Shown here: in pieces, positions 18,196 through 26,999 of the stretch | Position numbering within the stretch: the first letter of the stretch is position 1 | Layout of the letters: each line of letters begins with the position of its first letter | Assembly: GCF_013283785.1 (NCBI RefSeq) | Contig: NZ_JABCPZ010000055.1 | Span: 1 to 50,608 of the forward strand | Source: Nonomuraea antri | GTDB lineage: Bacteria; Actinomycetota; Actinomycetes; Streptosporangiales; Streptosporangiaceae | Direction of reading: 5' to 3' | Length of the DNA: 50,608 nt | The notes under the pieces: model-generated | What the model was told of the DNA's origin: nothing | Seen by the model: only the letters and a program-made list of their open reading frames with translations | The model's database searches: none | Position numbers and translations under genes: made by a program

Positions 18196-18986
18196 GCCCG
18201 CCTCCAAGCGAACGCGTCCGGCCCCTGGTGCCGGTACTCCAGCCCGACGTGGCCCTGGTAGCCCGCCGCCGCCAGCCGCGCGAAGATCTCCGGGTACGGC
18301 ATGCCGCCGCTGCCCGGCCGCCCCCTGCCGGGGTCGTCGGCGATCTGCACGTGGCCGAACCGGCCGGCGTGCCGGTCGATGAGCGCGAGCACGTCCTCGC
18401 CCATCCGGTGCAGGTGGTACAGGTCGGCCAGGAAGGCGACGTTGTCCCTGCCCACCTCGTCGATGAGGGCGAACGCGGTCGCTGACGAGGTGATCGGGTA
18501 GTGCGGGTTCTCGCGGGAGTTCAGCGCCTCGATCACGACGGTCGCGCCGATGCCGGCCGCCGCGTCGGCCGCCCTGCGCAGGTTCGACACGGCCAGCGCC
18601 CGGTCCGTGCCAGGGTCGTTGCCGTACAGGGCGTTGAGCACGGTGCAGCCCAGCTCGCCGGCCAGGGCGACCGCGACGTCCACGTTGGCCAGGAACGCCG
18701 CCGCGCCGTCCGGCCTGGCCGCCAGGCCGCGCTCGCCTGCGGCCATGTCGCCGGCGGCGAAGTTCAGCGCGGCCAGGCGCACCCCGGCGTCCTGGACGGC
18801 CCGGCGCAGCGCGTCGAGCTCGCCGGCCGCCGGCTCCGCCGAGTCGAACGGCCACCACAGCTCCACCGCGTCGAACCCGGCCTTGGCCGCCGCGGCCGGG
18901 CGGTCGAGCAGCGGCAGGTCCGTGAGCAGGATGGAGAGGTTCACGTCGAACCGCAAGGCGCCCGCCTCGTGCGCCGCGAACCTCAT
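18192..18986 (-). CDS. hyi: Hydroxypyruvate isomerase (TIM-barrel)
   Basis: 264 residues, xylose-isomerase-like TIM barrel. Visible blocks are [55 protein letters not shown] (metal-binding Glu), [33 protein letters not shown] and [11 protein letters not shown]. It interconverts hydroxypyruvate and tartronate semialdehyde, and usually accompanies gcl. Start and stop overlap neighbouring genes by 4 bases. An ATG-only start at 18986 fits the coupling. Confidence 0.92.
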   Translation of the reverse strand: MRFAAHEAGALRFDVNLSILLTDLPLLDRPAAAAKAGFDAVELWWPFDSAEPAAGELDALRRAVQDAGVRLAALNFAAGDMAAGERGLAARPDGAAAFLANVDVAVALAGELGCTVLNALYGNDPGTDRALAVSNLRRAADAAAGIGATVVIEALNSRENPHYPITSSATAFALIDEVGRDNVAFLADLYHLHRMGEDVLALIDRHAGRFGHVQIADDPGRGRPGSGGMPYPEIFARLAAAGYQGHVGLEYRHQGPDAFAWRRA

Positions 18987-19852
18987 AGCGCCGACCTCAT
19001 GAGCCGCGCGGTCTCGGTCGGGGTCCTGCCGGCCCGCACCCCGGCCGCCTCCAGCGCCTCCTTCTTGGCCTGCGCGGTGCCGGACGAACCGGACACGATC
19101 GCGCCCGCGTGCCCCATCGTGCGGCCCTCGGGCGCGGTGAACCCCGCCACGTACGCCACGACCGGCTTGCTGACGTGGGCGGCGATGTAGGCGGCGGCCC
19201 GTTCCTCGGCGTCACCGCCGATCTCGCCGATCAGCACGATCGCGTCGGTGCCCGGATCGTCCTGGAAGGCACGCAGGCAGTCGATGTGCGTGGTGCCGAC
19301 GACCGGGTCGCCGCCGATGCCGACCGCGGTCGAGAAGCCGAGGTCGCGCAGCTCGTACATGAGCTGGTAGGTGAGCGTGCCCGACTTGGAGACCAGGCCG
19401 ATGCGGCCGGCGGCGGTGATGTCGGCGGGGATGATCCCGGCCGACGACTGTCCTGGGGAGATCAGGCCGGGGCAGTTGGGGCCGATGATCCTGGTACGGT
19501 CGCCGGCCAGGGCGCGCAGCCGTACCGCGTCGTGCACCGGGACACCCTCGGTGATCACCACGCAGAGCGGGACCTGCGCCGCGATCGTCTCCTCGACCGC
19601 CGCCCGGGTGAAGCGCGGCGGGACGAACACCACCGACACGTCCGCCCCGGTCTCGGTCACCGCCTCGGCGACCGAGCCGAACACCGGCACCTCGCGCTCG
19701 CCGAAGTCCACCGCGCGCCCGCCCTTGCCCGGGGTCACCCCGGCCACGACGTCGGTGCCCGCGGCCAGCATGCGGGCGGTGTGCCTGCCGCCCTCCGCGC
19801 CGGTCATGCCCTGCACGAGCACCCGGCTGTCCTTGGTCAGGAAGATCGCCAT
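18983..19852 (-). CDS. SucD-like acyl-CoA ligase, alpha subunit
   Basis: 289 residues. The N-terminal CoA-binding Rossmann domain reads [21 protein letters not shown], with GVTPGKGG and [11 protein letters not shown]. The phosphohistidine loop is [23 protein letters not shown] (His near 248), and [18 protein letters not shown] is the ligase domain. Overall it matches succinyl-CoA synthetase alpha, but it belongs to the glyoxylate operon rather than a TCA context. It could make succinyl-CoA as CoA donor for the CoA-transferase, or activate malate (malate thiokinase), glycerate or oxalate. Its start overlaps the stop of the beta subunit. Confidence 0.85.
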   Translation of the reverse strand: MAIFLTKDSRVLVQGMTGAEGGRHTARMLAAGTDVVAGVTPGKGGRAVDFGEREVPVFGSVAEAVTETGADVSVVFVPPRFTRAAVEETIAAQVPLCVVITEGVPVHDAVRLRALAGDRTRIIGPNCPGLISPGQSSAGIIPADITAAGRIGLVSKSGTLTYQLMYELRDLGFSTAVGIGGDPVVGTTHIDCLRAFQDDPGTDAIVLIGEIGGDAEERAAAYIAAHVSKPVVAYVAGFTAPEGRTMGHAGAIVSGSSGTAQAKKEALEAAGVRAGRTPTETARLMRSAL

Positions 19853-20982
19853 CACGCACCTGCCGCGAGTCTTGCCGCCAGTTCGGCGGCGCCGTCCATG
19901 GTGGGGACCTGGCGGACGACCGGGTGCCTGGCGTCGCTGAGTATGCGCCGCCCGATCTCCGCGTTGTTGCCGTCCAGCCGTACGACGATGGGCCGGGCCA
20001 GGCCGCGTTCGCCGAGCAGTTCGAGCGCGGTGACGATGCCGGTGGCCACCGCGTCGCAGGCGGTGATGCCGCCGAAGACGTTGACCAGCACCGAGCGCAC
20101 GTCGGGGTCGGCCAGGATGATCTCCAGGCCGTCGGCCATGACCTGGGCGGACGCGCCGCCGCCGATGTCCAGGAAGTTGGCCGGGGCGGCGCCCGCGCCG
20201 GCGACCACGTCGAGGGTGCTCATGACGAGCCCGGCGCCGTTGCCGATGACGCCGACGCGGCCGTCCAGTTTGACGTAGTTGAGCCCCTTGGCGCGGGCGC
20301 GGTCCTCCAGCGTGTCGCCGCTCTCGGCGTGGTCCCAGTCGTGGCGGAAGGCGGCGTTGTCGTCGAGCGTGACCTTGCCGTCGAGCGCCACGATCCGCTG
20401 GTCGGCGGTGCTGATGAGCGGGTTGATCTCGACGAGCAGGGCGTCTTCCGCCACCATGACCCGCCACATCCGCTCCAGCACGCCGGACGCCGCCTCGGGC
20501 AGCCCGGCCCTGGCCGCGAGCTCCTTCGCGGTGGCCGCGTCGACGCCGGTCACCGGGTCGATCGGCAGCCTGACCAGGGCCTCGGGGTCGGTGGCCGCCA
20601 GTTCCTCGATCTCCATGCCGCCCCGCGCGGACACCATGGCCAGGAACGTGCCCTCCGCCCGGTCCACCAGGAAGGCCGCGTAGTGTTCCTCGAACGGCAC
20701 CATCGCCGCCTCCACCAGCACCGAACGCGCGGTGTGCCCCTTGATGTCCATGCCGATGACGCGGGCGGCCTCCTCCTCGGCCCCGGCCGGTCCCGCGGCC
20801 ATCCCGATGCCGCCCGCCTTGCCCCGGCCGCCGGTCTTCACCTGGGCCTTGACGACGACGGGCGTGCCCAGCCCGGCCGCGATCGCGCGGGCCCGCTCGG
20901 GGGTGGTGGCGATCCCGCCGGGAGGAACCGGTATGCCGTGGCGCTCGAAGAGCTCCTTCGCCTGGTACTCGTACAGGTCCAT
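19852..20982 (-). CDS. SucC-like acyl-CoA ligase, beta subunit (first gene of glyoxylate operon)
   Basis: 376 residues. It has an ATP-grasp domain ([38 protein letters not shown]) and a C-terminal flavodoxin-like domain with [23 protein letters not shown] and [14 protein letters not shown]. With the alpha subunit it forms an ATP- or GTP-dependent acyl-CoA ligase. The ATG at 20982 has AGGAGG just upstream. A 16-bp operator copy lies 23 bases before the start. It leads the operon beta-alpha-hyi-glxR-gcl-ALDH, all overlapping or nearly so. Confidence 0.87.
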   Translation of the reverse strand: MDLYEYQAKELFERHGIPVPPGGIATTPERARAIAAGLGTPVVVKAQVKTGGRGKAGGIGMAAGPAGAEEEAARVIGMDIKGHTARSVLVEAAMVPFEEHYAAFLVDRAEGTFLAMVSARGGMEIEELAATDPEALVRLPIDPVTGVDAATAKELAARAGLPEAASGVLERMWRVMVAEDALLVEINPLISTADQRIVALDGKVTLDDNAAFRHDWDHAESGDTLEDRARAKGLNYVKLDGRVGVIGNGAGLVMSTLDVVAGAGAAPANFLDIGGGASAQVMADGLEIILADPDVRSVLVNVFGGITACDAVATGIVTALELLGERGLARPIVVRLDGNNAEIGRRILSDARHPVVRQVPTMDGAAELAARLAAGA

Positions 20983-21004
20983 GCGAGCCTCCTTTGTAGA
21001 CGGT

Positions 21005-21020
21005 ATACCGTATGCTGAAT
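21005..21020. promoter_or_regulatory. Operator copy 1 (before sucC-like operon)
   Basis: ATACCGTATGCTGAAT fits the 16-bp consensus ATACNGTATRCNGAAT. The perfect 9-bp palindrome ATACCGTAT lies within it, and GGTATACC overlaps its left part. It lies between divergent genes, 23 bases from the sucC-like start and exactly 60 bases from operator copy 2. Confidence 0.75.
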
Positions 21021-21064
21021 CCTTCGTCTAGGTCTCGACAGAGGTCTCGCTTTCTGGATATTCC

Positions 21065-21080
21065 ATACAGTATGGAGAAT
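21065..21080. promoter_or_regulatory. Operator copy 2 (overlaps antiporter start codon)
   Basis: ATACAGTATGGAGAAT fits the consensus. TCCATACAGTATGGA (21062-21076) is a perfect 15-bp palindrome. The ATG of the antiporter gene (21072-21074) lies inside it, so a bound regulator would sit on the start of the message. Confidence 0.75.
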
Positions 21081-22427
21081 GCAGAACTTGTCAGAGACTG
21101 GCGCGGACGCTCCTACCTGGTCGGGCCGGTCCCGTCCGATCGGGCCAGGATGTTCCGGCTGGCGTGGGCGTCCATGGTGGCCATCGGCCCGCTCCAGTAC
21201 GGCTACGCCGCGCTCCTCGTCCGCGACGGCCTGGCCCTGATCCCGCTGGCCGCCTGGATCGTCTGCCAGGCGGCCACCCCGATCCCCGTACTCCACCTGG
21301 TGCGGCGCGGCCGTCTCGGCGTGCGTGCCGCGCTGGCCGCCGGCGCCGCGCTGAGCGGGCTCGGCCTGGTGACGCTCGCGCTGACCACCGCCACGCCGGC
21401 CCTGCTGACCGGGTACGCGCTGCTCGGCGGGATGGGCGCGGGCCTGGTCTACGGCGTCTGCGGCGAGGTCGTCACCTCCTGGCACCCGGAGCGGCCCGCG
21501 GTGCGGCTCGGACTGATCACCGGGGCGTTCGGCTACGGCGCGGCGCCGCTGCTGGTCCTGGCCGGAGCCTTCTGGGACGCCACGCCCCCGCCGGGCGGGG
21601 CGCTCACCTGGGTGTTCCTGGTGGCCGGGGTCGCCGCGGTCGCCGTGATCGGGGCCGCGGCGCTCTTCCTGCGCGTCGCGCCGCCGCGCTGGTGGCCCGC
21701 GGACGTCGATCCGCGCGCCCACGCGCTCGACCCGGCCCTGCTGCGCAGGACGCCGCCGGCGATCCGCGAGTTCTCCCCGTCGGAGGCGGTACGCACGCCG
21801 GCGCTGGCCGGGCTCGCGGCGGTGCTGGTGTGCGCGGGCGCGGTGTCGCTGTTCGACGTCGTCGCCGTGGCCGCGACCGGCTCGTGGGCGGCGGTGGCGG
21901 TGCTGGTGGCGCTCAACGGGGCCGGACGGGCGCTGGCGATGCGCTGCTCGGAGCTCTGGGGACGGCGGCGGGTCCTCACCACCGTGCTCGCCCTCCTCAC
22001 CCTCGGCCAGCTGCTCCTCGCCGCGAGCACGGCGGCCGCGACCGGGACCTCAGCGACCGGGACCTCAGCGACGGGGACCGCCGCGACGGGGACCGCGGCC
22101 GGGATCGGCGGGATGCCGGCCGATCCCGCGGCGTCGGCGGTGCTGCTCTGGCTCGGCGTGCTGGCCGCGGGCGCGGGCGGCGGGGCGTTCTACCCGCTCG
22201 TCGCCGGCCTGGTGCGCGACTTCTTCGGCATCGGCCACGTCGGCCCGATCGGCGCGGTGGTCTACAGCACCAAGGCGGTGGCGGGCCTGCTCGGGACGGC
22301 ACTGGCCGCGCTCGCGCTGACCGGCTCCCCCGGGGTCTTCCTGCTGGCCGCCGCGCTCACCGCGCTGCCCGCCATCGCCGCGCCCCGGCTGCGCCATCCG
22401 GGGCTCCCCGCGGCCGTCCGCGTGTGA
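21072..22427 (+). CDS. OFA-family MFS transporter, probable oxalate/formate antiporter
   Basis: 451 residues from the ATG at 21072; an in-frame ATG at 21012 is embedded in operator copy 1 and looks unlikely. There are about twelve hydrophobic helices. Typical OFA features are GLQ-like [14 protein letters not shown] in helix 1, [46 protein letters not shown] around helices 4-5, and [26 protein letters not shown] with [11 protein letters not shown] near the C-terminus. It probably exchanges external oxalate for internal formate. It is divergent from the glyoxylate operon and upstream of gntR. A central loop carries four short tandem repeats. Confidence 0.85.
   Translation: MENAELVRDWRGRSYLVGPVPSDRARMFRLAWASMVAIGPLQYGYAALLVRDGLALIPLAAWIVCQAATPIPVLHLVRRGRLGVRAALAAGAALSGLGLVTLALTTATPALLTGYALLGGMGAGLVYGVCGEVVTSWHPERPAVRLGLITGAFGYGAAPLLVLAGAFWDATPPPGGALTWVFLVAGVAAVAVIGAAALFLRVAPPRWWPADVDPRAHALDPALLRRTPPAIREFSPSEAVRTPALAGLAAVLVCAGAVSLFDVVAVAATGSWAAVAVLVALNGAGRALAMRCSELWGRRRVLTTVLALLTLGQLLLAASTAAATGTSATGTSATGTAATGTAAGIGGMPADPAASAVLLWLGVLAAGAGGGAFYPLVAGLVRDFFGIGHVGPIGAVVYSTKAVAGLLGTALAALALTGSPGVFLLAAALTALPAIAAPRLRHPGLPAAVRV
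22038..22097 (+). repeat. Four 15-bp tandem repeats inside the antiporter gene
   Basis: Units at 22038, 22053, 22068 and 22083: two identical GCGACCGGGACCTCA, then GCGACGGGGACCGCC and GCGACGGGGACCGCG. They encode [10 protein letters not shown] repeats in the loop between two membrane helices. Units keep frame, so slippage changes loop length only. Confidence 0.85.
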
Positions 22428-22455
22428 CAATGCTCACCGTCTGTGAGAAGAAGCA

Positions 22456-22471
22456 GAACGGTATGCTGTAG
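22456..22471. promoter_or_regulatory. Operator copy 3 (before gntR)
   Basis: GAACGGTATGCTGTAG is the weakest match to the 16-bp consensus, but it shares GGTATGCTG with copy 1. It lies 36 bases before the gntR start, which suggests autoregulation. Confidence 0.6.
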
Positions 22472-22506
22472 GCAGTCGACGAAAAACCATTGAAGCAGGG
22501 TGCCTT

Positions 22507-23250
22507 ATGTTGCTGTCGGATCAGGCCGGTCAGACGGCGGCCGCCAAGATTCCCCGGCCCGCCACGCTCAGGGAGAGCGTCATCGAGGCCATCCAGGAGC
22601 TCATCGTCTCCGGCCAGCTCAAGCCGGGCCAGCACCTGGTGGAGAGCGAGCTGGCCGAGCTGCTCGGCGTGTCCAGGCAGCCGGTGCGCGAGGCGTTGCA
22701 GCAGCTCAGCGGCGAGGGCTGGGTCGACCTGCACCCCGGTCAGGGCGCGTTCGTGCACGTGCCCACGGTCGAGGAGGCCGACCAGTTGCTCGCCGTGCGC
22801 GCGTTGCTGGAGACCGAGTCGGCCAGGCTCGCCGCCCAGCACGCCGGCGAGGACGGCGTGCGGCGGCTGCGCGCGGTGTGCGCGCGCGGCCTGGCGGCGA
22901 TGGAGTCCGACGACGTCGACTCGGCCGTGGCGATCAACTCCGAGCTGCACGCCCTGGTCACCGCGTTGTCGGGCAACAAGGTGCTGGCCGAGCTGGCCAG
23001 CCAGGTGGCCCGCCGGGTGCGCTGGTATCACACGCCGGTGGCCCGTCAGCGCGGCCTGGCGTCCTGGCAGGAGCACACGGCCCTGATCGACGCCATCGAG
23101 GCCGGCGACGAGCAGCGCGCCGCCCGCATCATGCGCGAGCACACCGAGCACACCCGCGCCTCGTACATGGAACAGCGCGGCGGCGAGCCTGCGGAGCCGG
23201 CGCCCAAGCCGGTGCGCCGCCGCCGGCCGCGTACGACGCCCAGCGCCTGA
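22507..23250 (+). CDS. GntR-family regulator with FCD domain, probable oxalate regulator
   Basis: 247 residues. An N-terminal winged helix (LRESVIEAIQELIVSGQLKPGQHLVESELAELLGVSRQPVREALQQLSGEGWVDLHPGQGAFV, about 21-83) is followed by an all-helical FCD effector domain (about 90-225) with His/Asp residues typical of its metal/carboxylate pocket (INSELHALVTAL; HTALIDAIEAGDEQRAARIMREH). The C-tail is basic (RRRRPRTTPSA). FCD regulators often sense small carboxylates and bind GTATAC-like dyads, matching the six operator copies nearby. Oxalate, oxalyl-CoA, glyoxylate or formate could be the ligand; that is inference. Confidence 0.9.
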   Translation: MLLSDQAGQTAAAKIPRPATLRESVIEAIQELIVSGQLKPGQHLVESELAELLGVSRQPVREALQQLSGEGWVDLHPGQGAFVHVPTVEEADQLLAVRALLETESARLAAQHAGEDGVRRLRAVCARGLAAMESDDVDSAVAINSELHALVTALSGNKVLAELASQVARRVRWYHTPVARQRGLASWQEHTALIDAIEAGDEQRAARIMREHTEHTRASYMEQRGGEPAEPAPKPVRRRRPRTTPSA

Positions 23251-23299
23251 GTTGGGCGCGACACTCCTCGGGTAGAGCACGAGGACGGACAGGAGGTGC

Positions 23300-23482
23300 A
23301 TGACCATGAAGGCGCTGATCCGCTTTCTCCTCGGTGATCCCACCGGCCACGCGGCCGACGGACGGGCGCTCGGGGTCGGACTGAGCAGTGCGCTGCGCAA
23401 GCACTACTCGGCCGACGAAGCCGACCGCTACCTGCGCGAATGGGCCGAAAAGGACGACATCCACAAGAGCCCTCGGCGATGA
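23300..23482 (+). CDS. Small protein of unknown function (60 aa)
   Basis: The frame begins MTMKALIRFLLGDPTGH, with a strong AGGAGGTG ribosome site just upstream. It has no signal peptide after the short N-terminal hydrophobic patch, and the C-terminus is charged (DEADRYLREWAEKDDIHKSPRR). The RBS makes it likely real. It lies 49 bases after gntR on the same strand and could be cotranscribed. No family is recognised. Confidence 0.6.
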   Translation: MTMKALIRFLLGDPTGHAADGRALGVGLSSALRKHYSADEADRYLREWAEKDDIHKSPRR

Positions 23483-23505
23483 CTCTTCCTGGGTACCATC
23501 ACTGC

Positions 23506-23856
23506 ATGCCGTTTCTCGAAGAACGCGTAGACCGCGTCGAAAACGACATCTCGGAGATCAAGAAGGACGTCTCCGTGATGAAGGACGACATCGTCGATCT
23601 CAAGGCCGACATGATCGTCGTGAAAGCCGACATCATCCACATCAAGTCCGACATGGTCGCCATGAAGGGCGACATCGTCACCATGAAGGGCGACATCGAC
23701 GAGCTGAAGGGCAGTGTCGGAGTTCTGCAGCGCTCGGTGGGCAACCTGGAGAGGTCCATGGGCCTGATGCGAGACGATCAGGCCCAGATGAAGGCGACCA
23801 TGTTCGAGATGAGCAACATGTTGTCCAAGCTCGTGGCCAGGTCCGAAGGCGTCTAG
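23506..23856 (+). CDS. Heptad-repeat coiled-coil protein
   Basis: 116 residues from the ATG at 23506; an ATG at 23479 is possible and would overlap the previous gene. After MPFLEERVDRVEN, the protein is a string of seven-residue units in perfect register: DISEIKK, DVSVMKD, DIVDLKA, DMIVVKA, DIIHIKS, DMVAMKG, DIVTMKG, DIDELKG, then SVGVLQR, SVGNLER, SMGLMRD, DQAQMKA, TMFEMSN. Hydrophobic a/d positions are almost unbroken for about 95 residues, so it should form a long parallel or trimeric coiled coil. The function is unknown; it looks like a self-assembling rod. Confidence 0.75.
   Translation: MPFLEERVDRVENDISEIKKDVSVMKDDIVDLKADMIVVKADIIHIKSDMVAMKGDIVTMKGDIDELKGSVGVLQRSVGNLERSMGLMRDDQAQMKATMFEMSNMLSKLVARSEGV
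23526..23715 (+). repeat. 21-bp coding repeats of the coiled-coil gene
   Basis: About nine successive 21-base units, each beginning GAC-A-T-(C/G) and ending in an AAG codon (for example GACATCGTCACCATGAAGGG). They underlie the protein heptads and suggest growth of the gene by tandem duplication followed by drift. Confidence 0.7.
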
Positions 23857-23873
23857 CCAGCGAGTGAACGAAA

Positions 23874-23895
23874 GGACCGCGCCCGCCCGCGGTCC
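23874..23895. terminator. Bidirectional hairpin between coiled-coil gene and terC
   Basis: GGACCGC and GCGGTCC form a perfect 7-bp stem around an 8-base loop, in the 50-base gap between two convergent genes. It has no U-tract. It probably ends both transcripts. Confidence 0.6.
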
Positions 23896-23906
23896 CGGTT
23901 CCACCC

Positions 23907-24899
23907 TCACCCCTCGATCCGGGCGGACTCCCTCCCTTCCGCCCGATCCGCGGCCTTGGCGTCGCGGGCCGACTTGAGCAGGCTGAGCACGGTCGTCACG
24001 GCCAGCGTCCCGACGATGACGCCGAGCGAGACCACGATCGGGATCTCCGGCGCCCACGACACCCCGTCGTGATGCAGTGCCTCCATGACGAGCTTCACCC
24101 CGATGAACGCCAGCACCACCGACAGCCCCTTCGAGAGGTAGACCAGCCGGTCCAGCAGCCCGCCGATGAGGAAGAACAGCTGCCGCAGCCCCATCAGGGC
24201 GAAGGCGTTGGCGCAGAAGACCAGGTACGGCTCCTTGGTCAGCCCGAAGACGGCCGGGATCGAGTCCAGCGCGAACAGCAGGTCGGTGGTCCCGATGGCG
24301 ACCATGACGATCAGCATCGGGGTGACCATCCTGCGGCCGTGATGCACGGTGAGCCTGGCTCCGTGGTAGGTGTCGGTGGTCGGCAGCACCCAGCGCACCG
24401 CGCGCAGCGCCAGGTTCTCCGAGAACCCGGCCTCCTCCTCCTCCTCGTGCCCGATCAGCTTCCACGCGGTGTAGACGAGGAACGCGCCGAACACGTAGAA
24501 GAGCCAGTCGAACCTGGTCACCGCCTCCGCCCCGGCCGCGATGAACGCGCCGCGCATCAGCAGGGCCAGCACGATGCCGATGAGCAGCACCTTCTGCCGG
24601 TATTCGCGGGGCACCCGGAACCTGCTCATGATCAGCAGGAACACGAAGAGGTTGTCGACGCTGAGCGAGTACTCGGTGATCCAGCCGGCGAAGAACTCCC
24701 CGCCGTGCCCGGGCCCGGACGCCGCCAGCAGCACGACGCCGAAGACGACGGCCAGGCCCACGTAGAACGACACCCAGCCCACGCACTCCTTGAACGAGGG
24801 CTGCCGCGGGTTGCGGGCGACCAGGTAGAAGTCGAGTGCCAGGACGAGGGCGAATCCGCCGATGGTGGCCGGCCAGACCCAGGCGGCCAGGTTCATCAC
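23907..24899 (-). CDS. TerC-family integral membrane protein
   Basis: About 330 residues; GTG at 24899 overlaps the upstream TGA (GTGA) and an ATG follows at 24896. Nine or so membrane helices are visible. The TerC signature acidic motifs are present: EYSLSVDNLFVFLLIMSRF and LLFALDSIPAVFGLTKEPYLVF, with LMGLRQLFFLIGGLLDRLVYL after. TerC/Alx proteins are linked to manganese export and to metal loading of exported enzymes. It is the last gene of the run that starts with the oxalate enzymes and is translationally coupled to a small membrane protein, which suggests metal handling tied to oxalate use. Confidence 0.92.
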   Translation of the reverse strand: MMNLAAWVWPATIGGFALVLALDFYLVARNPRQPSFKECVGWVSFYVGLAVVFGVVLLAASGPGHGGEFFAGWITEYSLSVDNLFVFLLIMSRFRVPREYRQKVLLIGIVLALLMRGAFIAAGAEAVTRFDWLFYVFGAFLVYTAWKLIGHEEEEEAGFSENLALRAVRWVLPTTDTYHGARLTVHHGRRMVTPMLIVMVAIGTTDLLFALDSIPAVFGLTKEPYLVFCANAFALMGLRQLFFLIGGLLDRLVYLSKGLSVVLAFIGVKLVMEALHHDGVSWAPEIPIVVSLGVIVGTLAVTTVLSLLKSARDAKAADRAEGRESARIEG

Positions 24900-25432
24900 C
24901 CGGCCCCCTTCCCGCCCCGCGCCCTCGTCCTGCCACGCACCGCCTTCCCGCCGCGCGGCCCCGTCCTGCCGCGTACCGTGGCGGCGTACCGGAGGTAGAG
25001 GTCGAGCAGTTCGGCCGCGTACGGGTTGTGCCCGGCGCGGCGCAGCAGCCAGTGCGGCATGAGCCGTTCGTGCGTCCAGACGAAGCCGATCGCGAAGCCC
25101 AGCGCCACCATGGCCTGGTAGAGCAGGAACGCGGGCACCCCGTCGGACATGCCGAGCCCGGTCACGCTCTCCTGCAGCAGCCTGGCCGGCGGGAAGGCGG
25201 CCATCCAGTACAGGCCGGCCGGTCCGAAGGTGCCCGGGCGGAAGACCCGCCCGAGCAGGACGCCGTACAGCCCGCCGGCGAGGGCGAGCGGCGCGGCGAG
25301 CAGCAGCGCCGACAGCGCCGCCACGCCGGTGGGCCGCCCCGCGAGCAGGGTCAGCCCACCGGCCATGGCACCGGCCGCGGCTCCGATCGACGCCCCTGGC
25401 AGGGCGAGTTCGAGACGGTGCCGTGCGATCAT
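24896..25432 (-). CDS. Small membrane protein between Nramp-like and TerC genes
   Basis: 178 residues from the ATG at 25432, which overlaps the Nramp-like stop (ATGA). It has about four hydrophobic stretches (IGAAAGAMAGGLTLLAG; LSALLLAAPLALAGGLYGVLLG; LYWMAAFPPARLL; FLLYQAMVALGFAIGFVW). A soluble tail follows, ending in two basic RG repeats (VRGRTGPRGGKA, VRGRTRARGGKG). No family is recognised. Tight overlaps on both sides make it a likely partner of the transporter or of TerC. Confidence 0.75.
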   Translation of the reverse strand: MIARHRLELALPGASIGAAAGAMAGGLTLLAGRPTGVAALSALLLAAPLALAGGLYGVLLGRVFRPGTFGPAGLYWMAAFPPARLLQESVTGLGMSDGVPAFLLYQAMVALGFAIGFVWTHERLMPHWLLRRAGHNPYAAELLDLYLRYAATVRGRTGPRGGKAVRGRTRARGGKGAG

Positions 25433-26919
25433 CAGCCCACGACCACGCCGTAGGCGAACAGGCTGTAGAAGAGCATGCCGAGATAGAAGACGGCGCCGAA
25501 CCCGATGATCAGGTTGGTCCACCACCTCGGTCTGATCGGTTTGGGCAGCATGCGGTTGTTGACCAGCAGCAGCGTGACGCAGTACGCGCCCATCGCGAAC
25601 GTCGACAGGAACGCCAGCGTGTCCAGGATCCCCGAAGGCCCGTCAGCGGGGCCGAACAGCAGGATGAGGATGCCGAAGACGATGACGCCCCACAGGAAGC
25701 CCGCGTACAGGTGCGACATGCGCAGCTTCTTCGCCCCCGGCACGAAGTTGTACGTCATGTCCGCCTGGCCGCGCGAGAAGGAGTCGAACAGCCCGAGCGT
25801 GGCGTTCAGCCCGATCAGCGCGATGAAGCCGAGGAAGATGGTGCCGAGCACGGCGCTGCCCGCCGAGGAGACGGCGTCGGACATGGCGCTCAGCGCCACC
25901 TCGCGGTCGTCGCCCTGGATGGCCGTGCGCACGCCCGGGTTCTGCCGCACCGCGGCCTGGGCGATCACCGTGAAGGAGATCGTGACCAGCATGGTGATGC
26001 CCCAGAACAGCAGCAGCGCGTCGAACGTCACCCAGCGCCGCCAGCCCTTCCACTTGGCCATCTCCGCCGGGTTCTCGGTGTCGAACATGAACCCGCGCGA
26101 GGGCATGGCCTCCTCCTCGCCCGCGTGGCGTAATCCGCGCACCTTGGGGATGTGCGCGCCCATGCCGGCGCCGGAGTCACGCAGGTGCAGCGTGTACCAC
26201 ATCTGCTGCATCCCGGACGGACCGGCGAACGCGCACGCCCCCACGATCACCGGGAACCAGGCCGCGGACATGGCCTCGGCCGGCAGGTAGCCGAAGGAGA
26301 ACATGCCGGTGATGGTGCTGACCACGTCGCTCCACGAACCCACCATCGCCGCGACCACCGCCGTACCGATCACGAGGGTGCCGATGAGCAGCGACAGCAC
26401 GTTCTCCAGAACGTTGTAGATCACCTTGGCCAGGCTGAAGACGACGCCGACCAGCAGCAGGCCGACCACGGCCGTGACCAGCCAGGGGATGCCGGTGATC
26501 TCCTCGAAGGCCGCCGCGCCCGCCGACAGGTGGCCGGGCCAGATGTAGACGGCGATCGCGACGATGAAGAAGAACCACATCAGCGGCTTGAACACGCGAG
26601 CCGCGCCGGAGAAGATGCTCTCCCCGGTGGCCATGGCGTAGCGCGCCATCTCCAGCATCACCACGGCCTGCAGGGTGACGCCGATCAGGAACAGCCACCT
26701 GATCTCGGGCCCGAACAGCAGCACCAGCCGGGGCCACATGTACGACTCGCCCATCCCCACGCCGAGGGCGACGAGGAAGACGGTCGGTCCCAGAATGTGC
26801 ACCGAGGGGGGCGCGTCGGGGAGTTTCCTGATGGGCATCGGCTCCAGCCGGCCCGCTTTCCATACTCGTTCGTCCTCGACCGGCGGCGTCGCTGTCGCCG
26901 GTGTGTTCGATGTGTCCAC
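25432..26919 (-). CDS. Nramp-fold transporter lacking metal-binding motifs
   Basis: 495 residues, about eleven helices, Nramp/APC-type fold. The helix-1 site reads GPTVFLVALGVGMGESYMWP where true Nramp proteins have the metal-binding DPGN. The helix-6 site reads GACAFAGPSGMQQMWYTLHLRD instead of the MPHxxxxHS motif. The long basic loop after it (KVRGLRHAGEEEAMPSRGFMFDTENPAEMAKWKGWRRWVTF) is unusual. Divalent metal transport is therefore doubtful; uptake of a small carboxylate or other solute is possible. It lies 80 bases after the ADP-forming ligase with a GGAGG ribosome site and no operator, probably in the oxc operon. Confidence 0.8.
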   Translation of the reverse strand: MDTSNTPATATPPVEDERVWKAGRLEPMPIRKLPDAPPSVHILGPTVFLVALGVGMGESYMWPRLVLLFGPEIRWLFLIGVTLQAVVMLEMARYAMATGESIFSGAARVFKPLMWFFFIVAIAVYIWPGHLSAGAAAFEEITGIPWLVTAVVGLLLVGVVFSLAKVIYNVLENVLSLLIGTLVIGTAVVAAMVGSWSDVVSTITGMFSFGYLPAEAMSAAWFPVIVGACAFAGPSGMQQMWYTLHLRDSGAGMGAHIPKVRGLRHAGEEEAMPSRGFMFDTENPAEMAKWKGWRRWVTFDALLLFWGITMLVTISFTVIAQAAVRQNPGVRTAIQGDDREVALSAMSDAVSSAGSAVLGTIFLGFIALIGLNATLGLFDSFSRGQADMTYNFVPGAKKLRMSHLYAGFLWGVIVFGILILLFGPADGPSGILDTLAFLSTFAMGAYCVTLLLVNNRMLPKPIRPRWWTNLIIGFGAVFYLGMLFYSLFAYGVVVG

Positions 26920-26999
26920 CTAAGGACCTCCTGGGGGGTTGGTTCTTCTCCTGCGCTGCCCCGATTCGCCCCCTCGCCTGGCTCTGCTCGGCTCGGCTC

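Noticed and set aside
18983..20982. Calling the SucCD-like pair malate thiokinase (mtkBA)
   Set aside because: No malyl-CoA lyase or other serine-cycle gene in the window; substrate left open.
21012..21071. Upstream ATG at 21012 as the antiporter start
   Set aside because: It lies inside operator copy 1, has no ribosome site, and adds residues without membrane or family character.
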